The notes under the pieces are model-generated. The model ran no database searches. It was not told the origin of the DNA and saw nothing but the letters and a program-made list of their open reading frames with translations. The position numbers and the translations under genes were made by a program. This document shows, piece after piece, positions 52,766 to 59,753 of a stretch of DNA of 64,000 nt (the stretch's first letter is position 1; each line of letters begins with the position of its first letter). The stretch is taken from the NCBI RefSeq assembly GCF_011764545.1, contig NZ_AP022870.1, forward strand, positions 2,464,001 to 2,528,000, given 5' to 3'. This stretch comes from Phytohabitans flavus (lineage in GTDB: Bacteria > Actinomycetota > Actinomycetes > Mycobacteriales > Micromonosporaceae).

Positions 52766-53611
52766 TCAGGCGGCCCGGCGGACGAGGATGTCGCCCCAGT
52801 GCGTGCTCGCCCGGATCTCGACGGTGTCGTCGTCCTGGCCCGGCCCTTCGGTCGACTCCAGCGCGTTGTGCACCCGGCCGCGGCGGGAACTGAGTTCGAG
52901 CCATGCCGCGCTGCCCTGGCGGACGCCGATCTCGACGCCGCCGTAGCCCGTCTGTACGTCGACCGCTCCGCGCGCGACTTCACCGATTCGGACGCTGCCG
53001 TGGTTGCTACGGGCCGTGACCGAGGCCATCGCCCGGTCGATGGTGACGTCGCCGTACGCGGTCTTGGCACGCACGTCCCCAGTGCTCTGCCCGATCCAGC
53101 AGGAGCCGGACGAGTTTTTGACCTCGACGGCGCCGTCGACCTCGCTGAGGCGCACGTTGCCGGACGAGGACGTGACCCGGGCCGCGCCGTCGACCCGCTC
53201 TACCACGACCTCGCCGTGGCTGCTATCGACCTCCAGCGGCCCGGTCTGGTCGAGCCGGACGGCGCCGCCGGTCTTGACCCGGCACTCGCCGAGGCGTCCT
53301 TCGCACCGGAACGCCGCCCAGAACGCCTCAGCCTGCACCGTCGATCCGCTCGGCAGCTCGACCCGCACGTCAACTGACGGGCCGTTGCCGAGACCGAATC
53401 GGCGCCAGCTCTTGGGTGCCCTGATCGTCAGCTGACCGGCCGAGTATTCGACGGTGGTCTGCTCCGCGGCGTTCACGTCGGCCTTGCTGGACGCGTTGCG
53501 GGGACGGACCCGCACCACGGTGTCGGTCCGGTCGGTGGCGGTGATCCACGTGTCGCCGACCGACAGGTCGAACTGCACGGCAATCGGTTCTGGCGTGTCG
53601 AAAACAGGCAT
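52766..53611 (-). CDS. DUF4097 beta-helix-like protein
   Basis: 281 residues, ATG 53611. A repetitive run of short beta strands, 'LEVDSSHGEVVVERVDGAARVTSSSGNVRLSEVDGAVEVKNSSGSCWIGQSTGDVRAKTAYGDVTIDRAMASVTARSNHGSVRIGEV', is diagnostic for DUF4097 right-handed beta-helix-like proteins. No signal peptide or membrane span. In actinobacteria such genes often sit between an RHH protein and a DrrAB exporter exactly as here; role in that exporter unknown. Confidence 0.85.
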   Translation of the reverse strand: MPVFDTPEPIAVQFDLSVGDTWITATDRTDTVVRVRPRNASSKADVNAAEQTTVEYSAGQLTIRAPKSWRRFGLGNGPSVDVRVELPSGSTVQAEAFWAAFRCEGRLGECRVKTGGAVRLDQTGPLEVDSSHGEVVVERVDGAARVTSSSGNVRLSEVDGAVEVKNSSGSCWIGQSTGDVRAKTAYGDVTIDRAMASVTARSNHGSVRIGEVARGAVDVQTGYGGVEIGVRQGSAAWLELSSRRGRVHNALESTEGPGQDDDTVEIRASTHWGDILVRRAA

Positions 53612-53682
53612 GGTGGTCTCCCGAAGGTGTGCCCGGTGGATGTTGTTGCTGGTCAGAGGGTGGGAGCGGATCGGCTGCGCGG

Positions 53683-54207
53683 CTAGCGCGCCCAGCCGGT
53701 GAACTGCTGGCCGGAGCTCGGCCCGCCACGGCGCGGTGGCAGTCGCTGCGGATCGCCGGACTCGACCGCCGCGGCGGCGGCGCGCACCAGCCAGGCGTTG
53801 ACCGACAGCCCGGCCCGGCCGGCGGCCTGCTCGATGCTGGCCTTGAGATGGTCGGGCAGGCGCAGGTTGATCCGCGACGTGCCGCCCTCATCACCGTCCG
53901 GTGCCAGCATGGGTGCCGGTGGCGCGGCCGGAGCGGCGGCCCGCTCGTCGTCGTCCAGCGGTGAGCTGGGCAGCGCCACCACGAAGGTGGGCTCCCGACC
54001 CCGGAGCCGCACGTGAACCGACCCGGGAGCGAGCTCGCGGGTGATCTCGTCGGTCGCATCGGACAGCGCGTCGAGCAGCGTCAGCCGGGTCGCCGCTTCC
54101 AGTTGCGTGACGAGCCGCTCGGCCAGCGCCCGGCCCGCAGGGTCGGCCCCCTCGGCGGCCACCGCGAACTCGTTGCGCAGCTGTTCGATGTACGGCCTCA
54201 AGTCCAT
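53683..54207 (-). CDS. Ribbon-helix-helix (HicB-like) DNA-binding protein
   Basis: 174 residues, ATG 54207. The C-terminal RHH unit is 'SRINLRLPDHLKASIEQAAGRAGLSVNAWLVRAAAAAVE'. The N-terminal half, 'MDLRPYIEQLRNEFAVAAEGADPAGRALAERLVTQLEAATRLTLLDALSDATDEITRELAPGSVHVRLRGREPTFVV', is a HicB-like sensing domain. First gene of the DUF4097-DrrAB operon. Three 11-bp direct repeats overlap its start codon, consistent with autoregulation. No HicA toxin is present, so it is more likely a plain regulator than an antitoxin. Confidence 0.8.
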   Translation of the reverse strand: MDLRPYIEQLRNEFAVAAEGADPAGRALAERLVTQLEAATRLTLLDALSDATDEITRELAPGSVHVRLRGREPTFVVALPSSPLDDDERAAAPAAPPAPMLAPDGDEGGTSRINLRLPDHLKASIEQAAGRAGLSVNAWLVRAAAAAVESGDPQRLPPRRGGPSSGQQFTGWAR

Positions 54208-54239
54208 GGCACCATAGTGGCACCATGATGGCGCCATCA
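54207..54239. promoter_or_regulatory. Three 11-bp direct repeats at the RHH gene start
   Basis: TGGCACCATAG, TGGCACCATGA and TGGCGCCATCA in immediate tandem. Each has the core TGGCRCCAT, one helical turn apart; the last contains a perfect TGGCGCCA palindrome. They overlap the start codon (54207). Spacing fits cooperative binding of RHH dimers along one DNA face. Confidence 0.75.
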
Positions 54240-54308
54240 CAACCTTGATGTGGCTCACAGAGGTGCCGTCGTGGCGGCGACCAGGTGGCGTGCCGCGTCG
54301 AGGGCCGC

Positions 54309-54409
54309 GTCAAGAGTCCGCTGTCATCTCGTACGTATCCCGTCAAGAACGTCGTCACGTGCGGAGCCACGGCGTTTCTATGGCTTGGCGCGGCCGATCA
54401 GCGGCCGCG
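54309..54409 (+). promoter_or_regulatory. Leader shared with the kdp operon, copy A
   Basis: Two GTCAAGA words at 54309 and 54342 (33 bp apart), then GTTTCTATGG at 54374 and a hairpin CGCGGCCG-ATCAG-CGGCCGCG at 54389-54409. The kdp leader (57807-57906) has the same series with nearly the same spacings. The hairpin sequence changes on both arms but stays paired. Confidence 0.65.
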
Positions 54410-54428
54410 AAGAGGTCAGGAGTGCGCG

Positions 54429-54830
54429 GTGCGGACCCCGTTCGGCATCGGAGTGGCGACCGGCGCGGCGGTGACGATGGCCGCCACCATCGGCGCGGCA
54501 GTGCTCTTTCCGCGCGGCGACACGTCGGGACGGCTGCTCGTCGTGGCGGTCGCGGTGGGCGCATACGCCGCCCTCAGTACGAGCACGCGCGCGACCCTCG
54601 CCACGGCGTTGGTTGGCTACCTGATTTTCAACGGTTTCCTCGTCAACCGGTTCGGCGAGCTGAGCTGGGACGGCGGGGCCAGCGTCGGCCACGTGACGGT
54701 GCTCGCCGTCGCGACCGCGCTCGGCCTCGGGCAGCGCTGGATCCGGCACGCCCGGCACGAGTTGGACGGCGAGCAGGAGCGCGGCGAGCCTAAGCCGAAT
54801 ATTCGGCCAGCCGCGCGCGAACCCCGATAG
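54429..54830 (+). CDS. DUF4118-like small membrane protein (KdpD-membrane-domain type)
   Basis: 133 residues, GTG 54429 behind CAGGAG. Four membrane spans: 'GIGVATGAAVTMAATIGAAVLF', 'LLVVAVAVGAYAALSTSTRATLATALVGYLIFNGFLVNRF' and 'VGHVTVLAVATALGLGQRWI', followed by a charged tail. This resembles the transmembrane DUF4118 block of the sensor kinase KdpD without kinase or UspA domains. The upstream region is clearly related to the leader of the kdp operon 3.4 kb away, so I infer co-regulation with potassium limitation. Confidence 0.65.
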   Translation: MRTPFGIGVATGAAVTMAATIGAAVLFPRGDTSGRLLVVAVAVGAYAALSTSTRATLATALVGYLIFNGFLVNRFGELSWDGGASVGHVTVLAVATALGLGQRWIRHARHELDGEQERGEPKPNIRPAAREPR

Positions 54831-55139
54831 GTATGGCCCGACCCGTACCTCACCGTCGGTGGCGTACGGGTCGGATGGCTTGTGGATCGCGGAGGGTGAG
54901 GCCGCGGGAGAGCACCCCAAGAAACGCTCCGCTGCGCTCCACGTTTCCCCGGGGACCCCGCGCCCGCGCGGCAGATCGTGGTATCCAGCTGCCCCTGTGG
55001 GGGCGGTTGGGTACCACGATCTGCCAGCCGGTGTCCGGTTGTAGGGTCGATCAAGGCAAGCCGCGTGTCTGTCTTGGACGGACCTGTGCCCAACCGCCTG
55101 GCTAGGTCAAGGTCGGTCCGGAGCGCGGACCCGGCAGTG

Positions 55140-55231
55140 AAGGTCGCGGTCGGCCGACCGCGGCCCGGGGGTGAGCTTGCCAACCGCGAAGGGTGAGGCC
55201 GCGGGAGCGACGGTCTGGACCACGGCGGACA
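55140..55231 (-). repeat. Dispersed extragenic repeat, copy R6, left part (interrupted by IS110)
   Basis: Reverse-orientation repeat matching 1098-1205 from GTCGCGGTCGG through GGTGAGGCCGCGGGAGCG and GGTCTGGACC to ACGGCGGAC. It stops at 55230-55231 and continues at 56543-56561 with ATCATCGCGGTAGCTCAA, i.e. the IS110 element lies inside it. In the gap 54831-55139 there is only a short partial copy (GGAGGGTGAGGCCGCGGGAG at ~54891) and no gene. Confidence 0.85.
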
Positions 55232-55245
55232 GAGATGATGTTTGT

Positions 55246-55402
55246 GAGCACCTCCCGTCCGGGGTCTGACCCGACGGCGGACTGACCTTGGGGTCTTGGA
55301 AGATGATCTGTCGGCCCTGGTCGGGAGGTGCTCGTGCACTCACTGGACGTGGCGTTGTGACTTCATAGGAGCCTGGCTAGAGGCCCCGTCTCTGTCTTGT
55401 CC
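55246..55402 (+). ncRNA. Candidate bridge RNA of the IS110 element
   Basis: A 12-bp perfect stem (55246-55257 with 55322-55333) encloses an inner hairpin: CCGAC/GTCGG stem, internal loop, GACC/GGTC stem. The 5' loop strand ACGGCGGAC (55274-55282) is identical to the left target flank 55222-55230. The 3' loop strand GATGAT (55302-55307) is complementary to ATCATC of the right target flank. A second loop has CATAGGAGC (55364-55372), identical to the element's right end (56534-56542). It also has TCTCTG (55389-55394), complementary to CAGAGA at the left end. This matches the target-binding and donor-binding loops of known IS110 bridge RNAs. RNA ends are estimates. Confidence 0.7.
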
Positions 55403-55458
55403 GCGTTGCCCGGCTGGTGCGTGCCGCCCTGCCCCCAGTCACGAACGACAGGACGACG

Positions 55459-56529
55459 ATGCCCTCTATTACACCCGACACCGCCGCGATCGAGGTCGTC
55501 GGTGGCGTGGACACCCATCTCGACACGCACACCGTCGCGGTGATCGACCTGGTCGGACGGGTGCTCGGCACTGAGCAGTTCCCGGCCACCACAGCCGGCT
55601 ACACGGCCCTGCTGGCCTGGATGCGCGGACACGGACGACTGGCCCGCGTGGGGGTGGAGGGCACCGGCGCCTACGGCGCCGGCCTGACCCGCCAACTACG
55701 CAACGCCGGCGTCGAGGTGATCGAGGTCGACCGCCCGGACCGCAAGACCCGCCGCTCGCAAGGCAAGTCCGACCCGATCGACGCCGTCCAAGCCGCCAAG
55801 ACCGCCCTGGCCGGCCACCGCACCGGAACCCCCAAACAACGCGACGGCCGCGTCGAAGCCCTCCGCAACCTACGCGTGGCCCGGCGCAGCGCGGTCGAAC
55901 AACGCGCCGACACCCAACGCCAGATCAAAACCCTGATCGTCACCGCCCCCGACGAACTACGCGCCCGACTGCGTGGCCTGAACGTCAAGCAGTTGATCGC
56001 GACCTGCGCCACCCTGCGGCCCGACCGGGCCGACGCCGCCACGCCGGCCACTGCCGTCAAGCTCGCCCTACGCTGCCTGGCCCGCCGTCACCAGCAACTG
56101 TCCGCCGAGATCACCGACCTCGACGAACTACTTGAACCCCTCGTGGCCGCCATCAACCCCGACCTGCTCGCTGTCCACGGCGTCGGCCCCGACGTCGCCG
56201 GCCAACTACTGGTCACCGCCGGCGAAAACCACGACCGACTCACCTCCGAAGCCGCGTTCGCCATGCTCTGCGGCGCCGCCCCCATCCCCGCCAGCTCCGG
56301 CAAAACCAGCCGCCACCGCCTCAACCGCGGCGGTGACCGACAAGCCAACGCCGCCCTCTACCGCGTCGTACTCACCCGCCTACGCTGGGACCCCCGCACC
56401 CGCGCCTACGCCGAACGACGCACCAAGCAAGGCCTGTCCAAGAAAGAAATCATCCGATGCCTCAAGCGATACGTCGCCCGCGAGCTCTACCAACACATCA
56501 CAACAAACGATCTTGAACTAGCCGCTTGA
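55459..56529 (+). CDS. IS110-family DEDD transposase (recombinase)
   Basis: 356 residues, ATG 55459. The N-terminal RuvC-like DEDD domain has Asp18 in 'VGGVDTHLDTH', Glu in 'VGVEGTGAYGAGLTRQL' (~66) and Asp pair in 'GKSDPIDAVQAAKTAL' (~104-107). The C-terminal Tnp_20 domain reads 'LLAVHGVGPDVAGQLLVTAGENHDRLTSEAAFAMLCGAAPIPASSGKTSRHRLNRGGDRQANAAL', with the serine of 'PASSG' (~277) as the catalytic candidate. Uninterrupted and full length, so the element may be active. Codon use is as GC-rich as the neighbours. Confidence 0.95.
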   Translation: MPSITPDTAAIEVVGGVDTHLDTHTVAVIDLVGRVLGTEQFPATTAGYTALLAWMRGHGRLARVGVEGTGAYGAGLTRQLRNAGVEVIEVDRPDRKTRRSQGKSDPIDAVQAAKTALAGHRTGTPKQRDGRVEALRNLRVARRSAVEQRADTQRQIKTLIVTAPDELRARLRGLNVKQLIATCATLRPDRADAATPATAVKLALRCLARRHQQLSAEITDLDELLEPLVAAINPDLLAVHGVGPDVAGQLLVTAGENHDRLTSEAAFAMLCGAAPIPASSGKTSRHRLNRGGDRQANAALYRVVLTRLRWDPRTRAYAERRTKQGLSKKEIIRCLKRYVARELYQHITTNDLELAA

Positions 56530-56614
56530 CATCCATAGGAGCATCATCGCGGTAGCTCAAACCTCCATTGTGGAGCCTCTAAGCGTGAAGGAGGCCCGGC
56601 GACGGCATGAGTGG

Positions 56615-57731
56615 TCAGTCGCGGGCCGAGATGGGGTCGAGGTCGCGGAGCAGGATGTCGTCGATGGTCTCCCGCCGTACCAGCAGCTTCGACTGTCCCT
56701 CGTGGACGGCGACCAGCGGCGGCCTCGGCACAAGGTTGTAGTTGGAAGCCAGCGGCAGGTGATAGGCGCCCGAACCGGGCACCGCCAGCAGGTCGCCGGG
56801 GCGGAGGTCGCCGGGCAGCCCGGCGTCCCGCACGATCACGTCGCTTGCCTCGTCGTGCCGACCGACCACTGTGGTGGGTCGGGTGCTGTCGCGGCTGACG
56901 CGGCCGACAAGCGCGGCGGTGTAGCGGGCGCCGTACATGGCCGGTCTGGGGTTGTCGCTCAGCCCGCCGTCCACGGCGACGAGCTGGTGGCCGTCCGGGT
57001 CCCGGCGAACCGCCAGGACCCGGTACAGCGCCACGCCGGCGCGCGCCACGATGGCCCGGCCGGGTGTGACCACCAGTCGTGGCACGGGAACCCCGTACCG
57101 CTGGCTGGAGATCTGGAGCATGGTGCGCACGCGGGCGGCGAAGGCCTGGAGCGCGAACTCCGCCTCGGCCTCGGTGCCGGGCACCGCGTGGCCGCCGCCG
57201 AGGTTGATTTCGCGCAGCGGCAGCCCGGACCGGGCGGCCACCGCGACGAGCTGGTCGATGGCGCGTTCGTAGCCGCCGAAGCGGGCGACCTGGGAGCCGA
57301 GGTAGAAGTCGAGGCCGGCCAGGTCGAGCGCGGGCTGGTCGGCGATCCGCCGCAGCATCCCGGCGAGGGAGTCGGCCGGTAGGCCGAAGCGGTCGGCGTC
57401 CGGGCCCGGGGGTAGGGCAGCGGCCGGGTCTGCGCCGGGACCGGGCAGCACGCGCAGCAAGACCTTCTGACGGCGCGGGCAGAGCGCGGCCAGCCGGGCC
57501 ACTTCGGAGGGAGACTCGATAACGGTGGTGCCGACGCCGTAGGCGAGTGCGCGTTCCAGGTCGGTGGGGGTCTTCGCGTCGCCGTGCAGGACGATCCGCT
57601 CGGCCGGGAAGCCGACCGCCGCCGCGGCGGCGAGCTGGCCGGCTGAGCAGACGCTCAGGCCCAGCCCCTCCTCGGCGATCCAGCGCAGCACCGCGCGGCA
57701 GGTGAGCGCCTTGCCCGTTTCGCTACGCGAT
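56615..57731 (-). pseudogene. lysA: Diaminopimelate-decarboxylase-like protein, 5' truncated
   Basis: The frame is open from 57731 to the stop at 56615. The sequence 'SETGKALTCRAVLRWIAEEGLGLSVCSAGQLAAAAAVGFPAERIVLHGDAKT' starts at the segment that in LysA carries the PLP lysine (YAxKA), and everything N-terminal of it (~50 residues) is missing. The rest is near complete: 'LDFYLGSQVARFGGYERAIDQLVAVA', 'LPLREINLGGGHAVPG', 'VTPGRAIVARAGVALYRVLAVRR', 'YTAALVGR', 'DLLAVPGSGAYHLPLASNYNLVPRPPLVAV'. A GTG at 57691 could start a shorter form without the lysine. It is probably a non-functional remnant. Upstream the sequence changes abruptly to the kdp leader. Confidence 0.75.
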
Positions 57732-57793
57732 CACTACGTCGCGGCGCACAATCTTGACGGCTGCTTGACGGCGAGCGGCGTTTGACCAGGGCC

Positions 57794-57906
57794 GCGTCAG
57801 GAGCGCGTCAAGAAACGCGACCGGCCCGTATGGATGGCGTCAAGACCCCTTACAGGGCGACCGCCGCGAGGTTTCTATTGCCCGGCGCGACCGATCGGCG
57901 GTCGCG
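57794..57906 (+). promoter_or_regulatory. kdp operon leader, copy B
   Basis: GTCAAGA at 57807 and 57839 (32 bp apart), a related GTCAGGA at 57795, GTTTCTATTG at 57871, and hairpin CGCGACCG-ATCGG-CGGTCGCG at 57886-57906. The same series precedes the DUF4118-like gene at 54309. Further TTGACGG words lie upstream (57752, 57763). Likely binding sites for KdpE or another potassium-responsive factor plus a conserved leader hairpin. Confidence 0.65.
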
Positions 57907-57940
57907 CGAGAGCTCGACGCTTTTCTGAAGGGGGCACGCG

Positions 57941-58024
57941 GTGGCTGACATAGCCCTGGTGCTGTTGACGGTGGCGCTCTTCGCGCTACTAGCGCTGGTG
58001 GTGCGGGCGGTGGAGCGGCTGTGA
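57941..58024 (+). CDS. 27-residue membrane peptide preceding kdpF
   Basis: GTG 57941, sequence [20 protein letters not shown] then VRAVERL. A single hydrophobic helix with a basic end; its TGA overlaps the kdpF GTG (GTGA). RBS-like GAAGGGGG lies 7 bases upstream. It looks like a second KdpF-like small subunit or a translational leader for the operon. Confidence 0.65.
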   Translation: MADIALVLLTVALFALLALVVRAVERL

Positions 58025-58110
58025 GCGCCGTCAACCTGATCGGTCTGATCATTTCCGCCGCCCTCGCGATCTTCCTGGTCGCGGCACTTCTCTTCCCCGA
58101 GAGGTTTTGA
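58021..58110 (+). CDS. kdpF: Kdp complex small subunit KdpF
   Basis: 29 residues from GTG 58021: [20 protein letters not shown] then AALLFPERF, a near-canonical KdpF. Single span that stabilises the KdpABC complex. Overlaps both the small peptide upstream (GTGA) and kdpA (ATGA). Confidence 0.9.
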   Translation: MSAVNLIGLIISAALAIFLVAALLFPERF

Positions 58111-59753
58111 TGGGCGCGGTATTCGTCATCTCCCTCGTCGTCGCCCTCGCGGTGGCGTACCGCTTCGTCGGCGACTACATGTACCGGGTCGTCGCGGGCA
58201 CCAAGCACTCCGCCGTCGAGCGGGTCGCCTACCGCCTGGTCGGGGTCAACCCGAGCGGCGAGCAGACCTGGGGCGTGTACGCCCGGAGCGTGCTCGCGTT
58301 CTCCGCGATCTCGATCCTGTTCCTGTACGCCTTCACGCGCGTGCAGGACAAGCTCTGGCTCTCCCTCGGCTTCGACCCGGTCACCAACCACGTCGCGTGG
58401 AACACCGCGGTGAGCTTCGTGACAAACACCAACTGGCAGGCGTACTCGGGTGAGTCCACGATGGGCCACCTGGTGCAGATGGCCGGCCTCGCGGTGCAGA
58501 ACTTCGTCTCCGCCTCGGTCGGTATCGCCGTCGCGGTCGCGCTGGTGCGCGGCTTCGCCCGGTCCCGCACCGAGCAGCTGGGCAACTTCTGGGTGGACCT
58601 GACCCGCATCACGATCCGCATCCTGCTGCCGATGGCGGTGCTCGGCGCGGTCGTGCTGATGGTCGGCGGCGTGGTGCAGAACCTCTCCGGCGGTACCGAC
58701 GTCACCACCCTCACCGGCGGAAGCCAGCACATCACCGGCGGCCCGGTCGCCTCGCAAGAGGTGATCAAGGAGCTGGGTACGAACGGCGGCGGCTTCTACA
58801 ACACGAACTCCGCACACCCGTTCGAGAACCCGACCACCTGGACGAACTGGTTCGAGATCTTCCTGCTGCTCGTGATCCCGTTCAGCTTGCCCCGGGTCTT
58901 CGGCCGCATGGTCGGCCAGAACCGCCAGGGGTACGCCATCCTCGCGGTCATGGCGACGCTCGCGATCGCCAGCATCGTGCTGACCAACGTCTTCGAGCTC
59001 GCCCACAACGGCACGGTGCCGCAGGCGGTCGGCGCGGCGATGGAGGGCAAGGACGTCCGGTTCGGCGTCTCCAACTCGGCCACCTTCGCGGCGGCGACCA
59101 CGCTCACCTCGACCGGCGCGGTCAACTCGTTCCACGACTCGTACACATCCCTCGGCGGCATGATGCCGATGATCAACATGATGCTCGGCGAGGTCGCGCC
59201 CGGCGGTGTCGGTGCCGGCCTGTACGGCATGCTCATCCTCGCCGTGCTGACGGTCTTCGTGGCCGGTCTCATGGTCGGCCGCACGCCCGAGTACATCGGC
59301 AAGAAGATCGGCGCCCGCGAGATCAAGTTCGCCTCGCTGTACTTCCTCATCACACCGGCGCTCGTGCTGGTCGGCGTGGCCGCCGCCATGGCGACAGGCA
59401 ACAACAGCACGGCGCTCAACGTGGGCCCACACGGCTTCTCCGAGGTCGTGTACGCGTTCACCTCGGCGAGCAACAACAACGGTTCGGCGTTCGGCGGCAT
59501 CACCGTCAACACCTGGTGGTGGGACATCGCGCTGGGGCTGGCGATGCTGCTCGGCCGGTTCCTGCCGATCATCATGGTGCTCGGCCTGGCCGGCTCCCTC
59601 GCCCGGCAGGTGCCAACGCCCGCGTCTGCCGGCACGCTCCCGACGCACAAGCCGCTCTTCGTCGGCATGGTCGTCGGCGTCGTGCTGATTCTGATCGCCT
59701 TGACGTTCCTCCCCACGCTCGCGCTCGGCCCCCTCGCGGAAGGACTCTCATGA
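58110..59753 (+). CDS. kdpA: K+-transporting ATPase subunit A
   Basis: 547 residues, ATG 58110. The K+-channel-like subunit: '[52 protein letters not shown]', selectivity-filter regions '[14 protein letters not shown]', '[26 protein letters not shown]', '[39 protein letters not shown]', '[16 protein letters not shown]'. Full length and uninterrupted. Delivers K+ into the complex under low-potassium conditions. Confidence 0.97.
   Translation: MGAVFVISLVVALAVAYRFVGDYMYRVVAGTKHSAVERVAYRLVGVNPSGEQTWGVYARSVLAFSAISILFLYAFTRVQDKLWLSLGFDPVTNHVAWNTAVSFVTNTNWQAYSGESTMGHLVQMAGLAVQNFVSASVGIAVAVALVRGFARSRTEQLGNFWVDLTRITIRILLPMAVLGAVVLMVGGVVQNLSGGTDVTTLTGGSQHITGGPVASQEVIKELGTNGGGFYNTNSAHPFENPTTWTNWFEIFLLLVIPFSLPRVFGRMVGQNRQGYAILAVMATLAIASIVLTNVFELAHNGTVPQAVGAAMEGKDVRFGVSNSATFAAATTLTSTGAVNSFHDSYTSLGGMMPMINMMLGEVAPGGVGAGLYGMLILAVLTVFVAGLMVGRTPEYIGKKIGAREIKFASLYFLITPALVLVGVAAAMATGNNSTALNVGPHGFSEVVYAFTSASNNNGSAFGGITVNTWWWDIALGLAMLLGRFLPIIMVLGLAGSLARQVPTPASAGTLPTHKPLFVGMVVGVVLILIALTFLPTLALGPLAEGLS

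Larger units (their letters stand above)
55230..56544 (+). mobile_element. IS110-family insertion sequence within repeat R6
   Basis: About 1.31 kb. It has a DEDD/Tnp_20 transposase, a ~228-bp non-coding left end and only ~13 bp after the stop codon, which is the IS110-group layout. It has no terminal inverted repeats. CA occurs at both borders (55230-55231 and 56542-56543, or 56545-56546 if the right border is set 3 bp further). That is the duplicated core dinucleotide expected for the family. Comparison with the uninterrupted repeat copies fixes the insertion point. The right border is uncertain by 3 bp because of a CATCAT doublet. Confidence 0.85.

Noticed and set aside
53683..54207. HicAB toxin-antitoxin system
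   Set aside because: The RHH/HicB-like protein has no HicA partner and is followed by DUF4097 and an ABC exporter, a different conserved arrangement.
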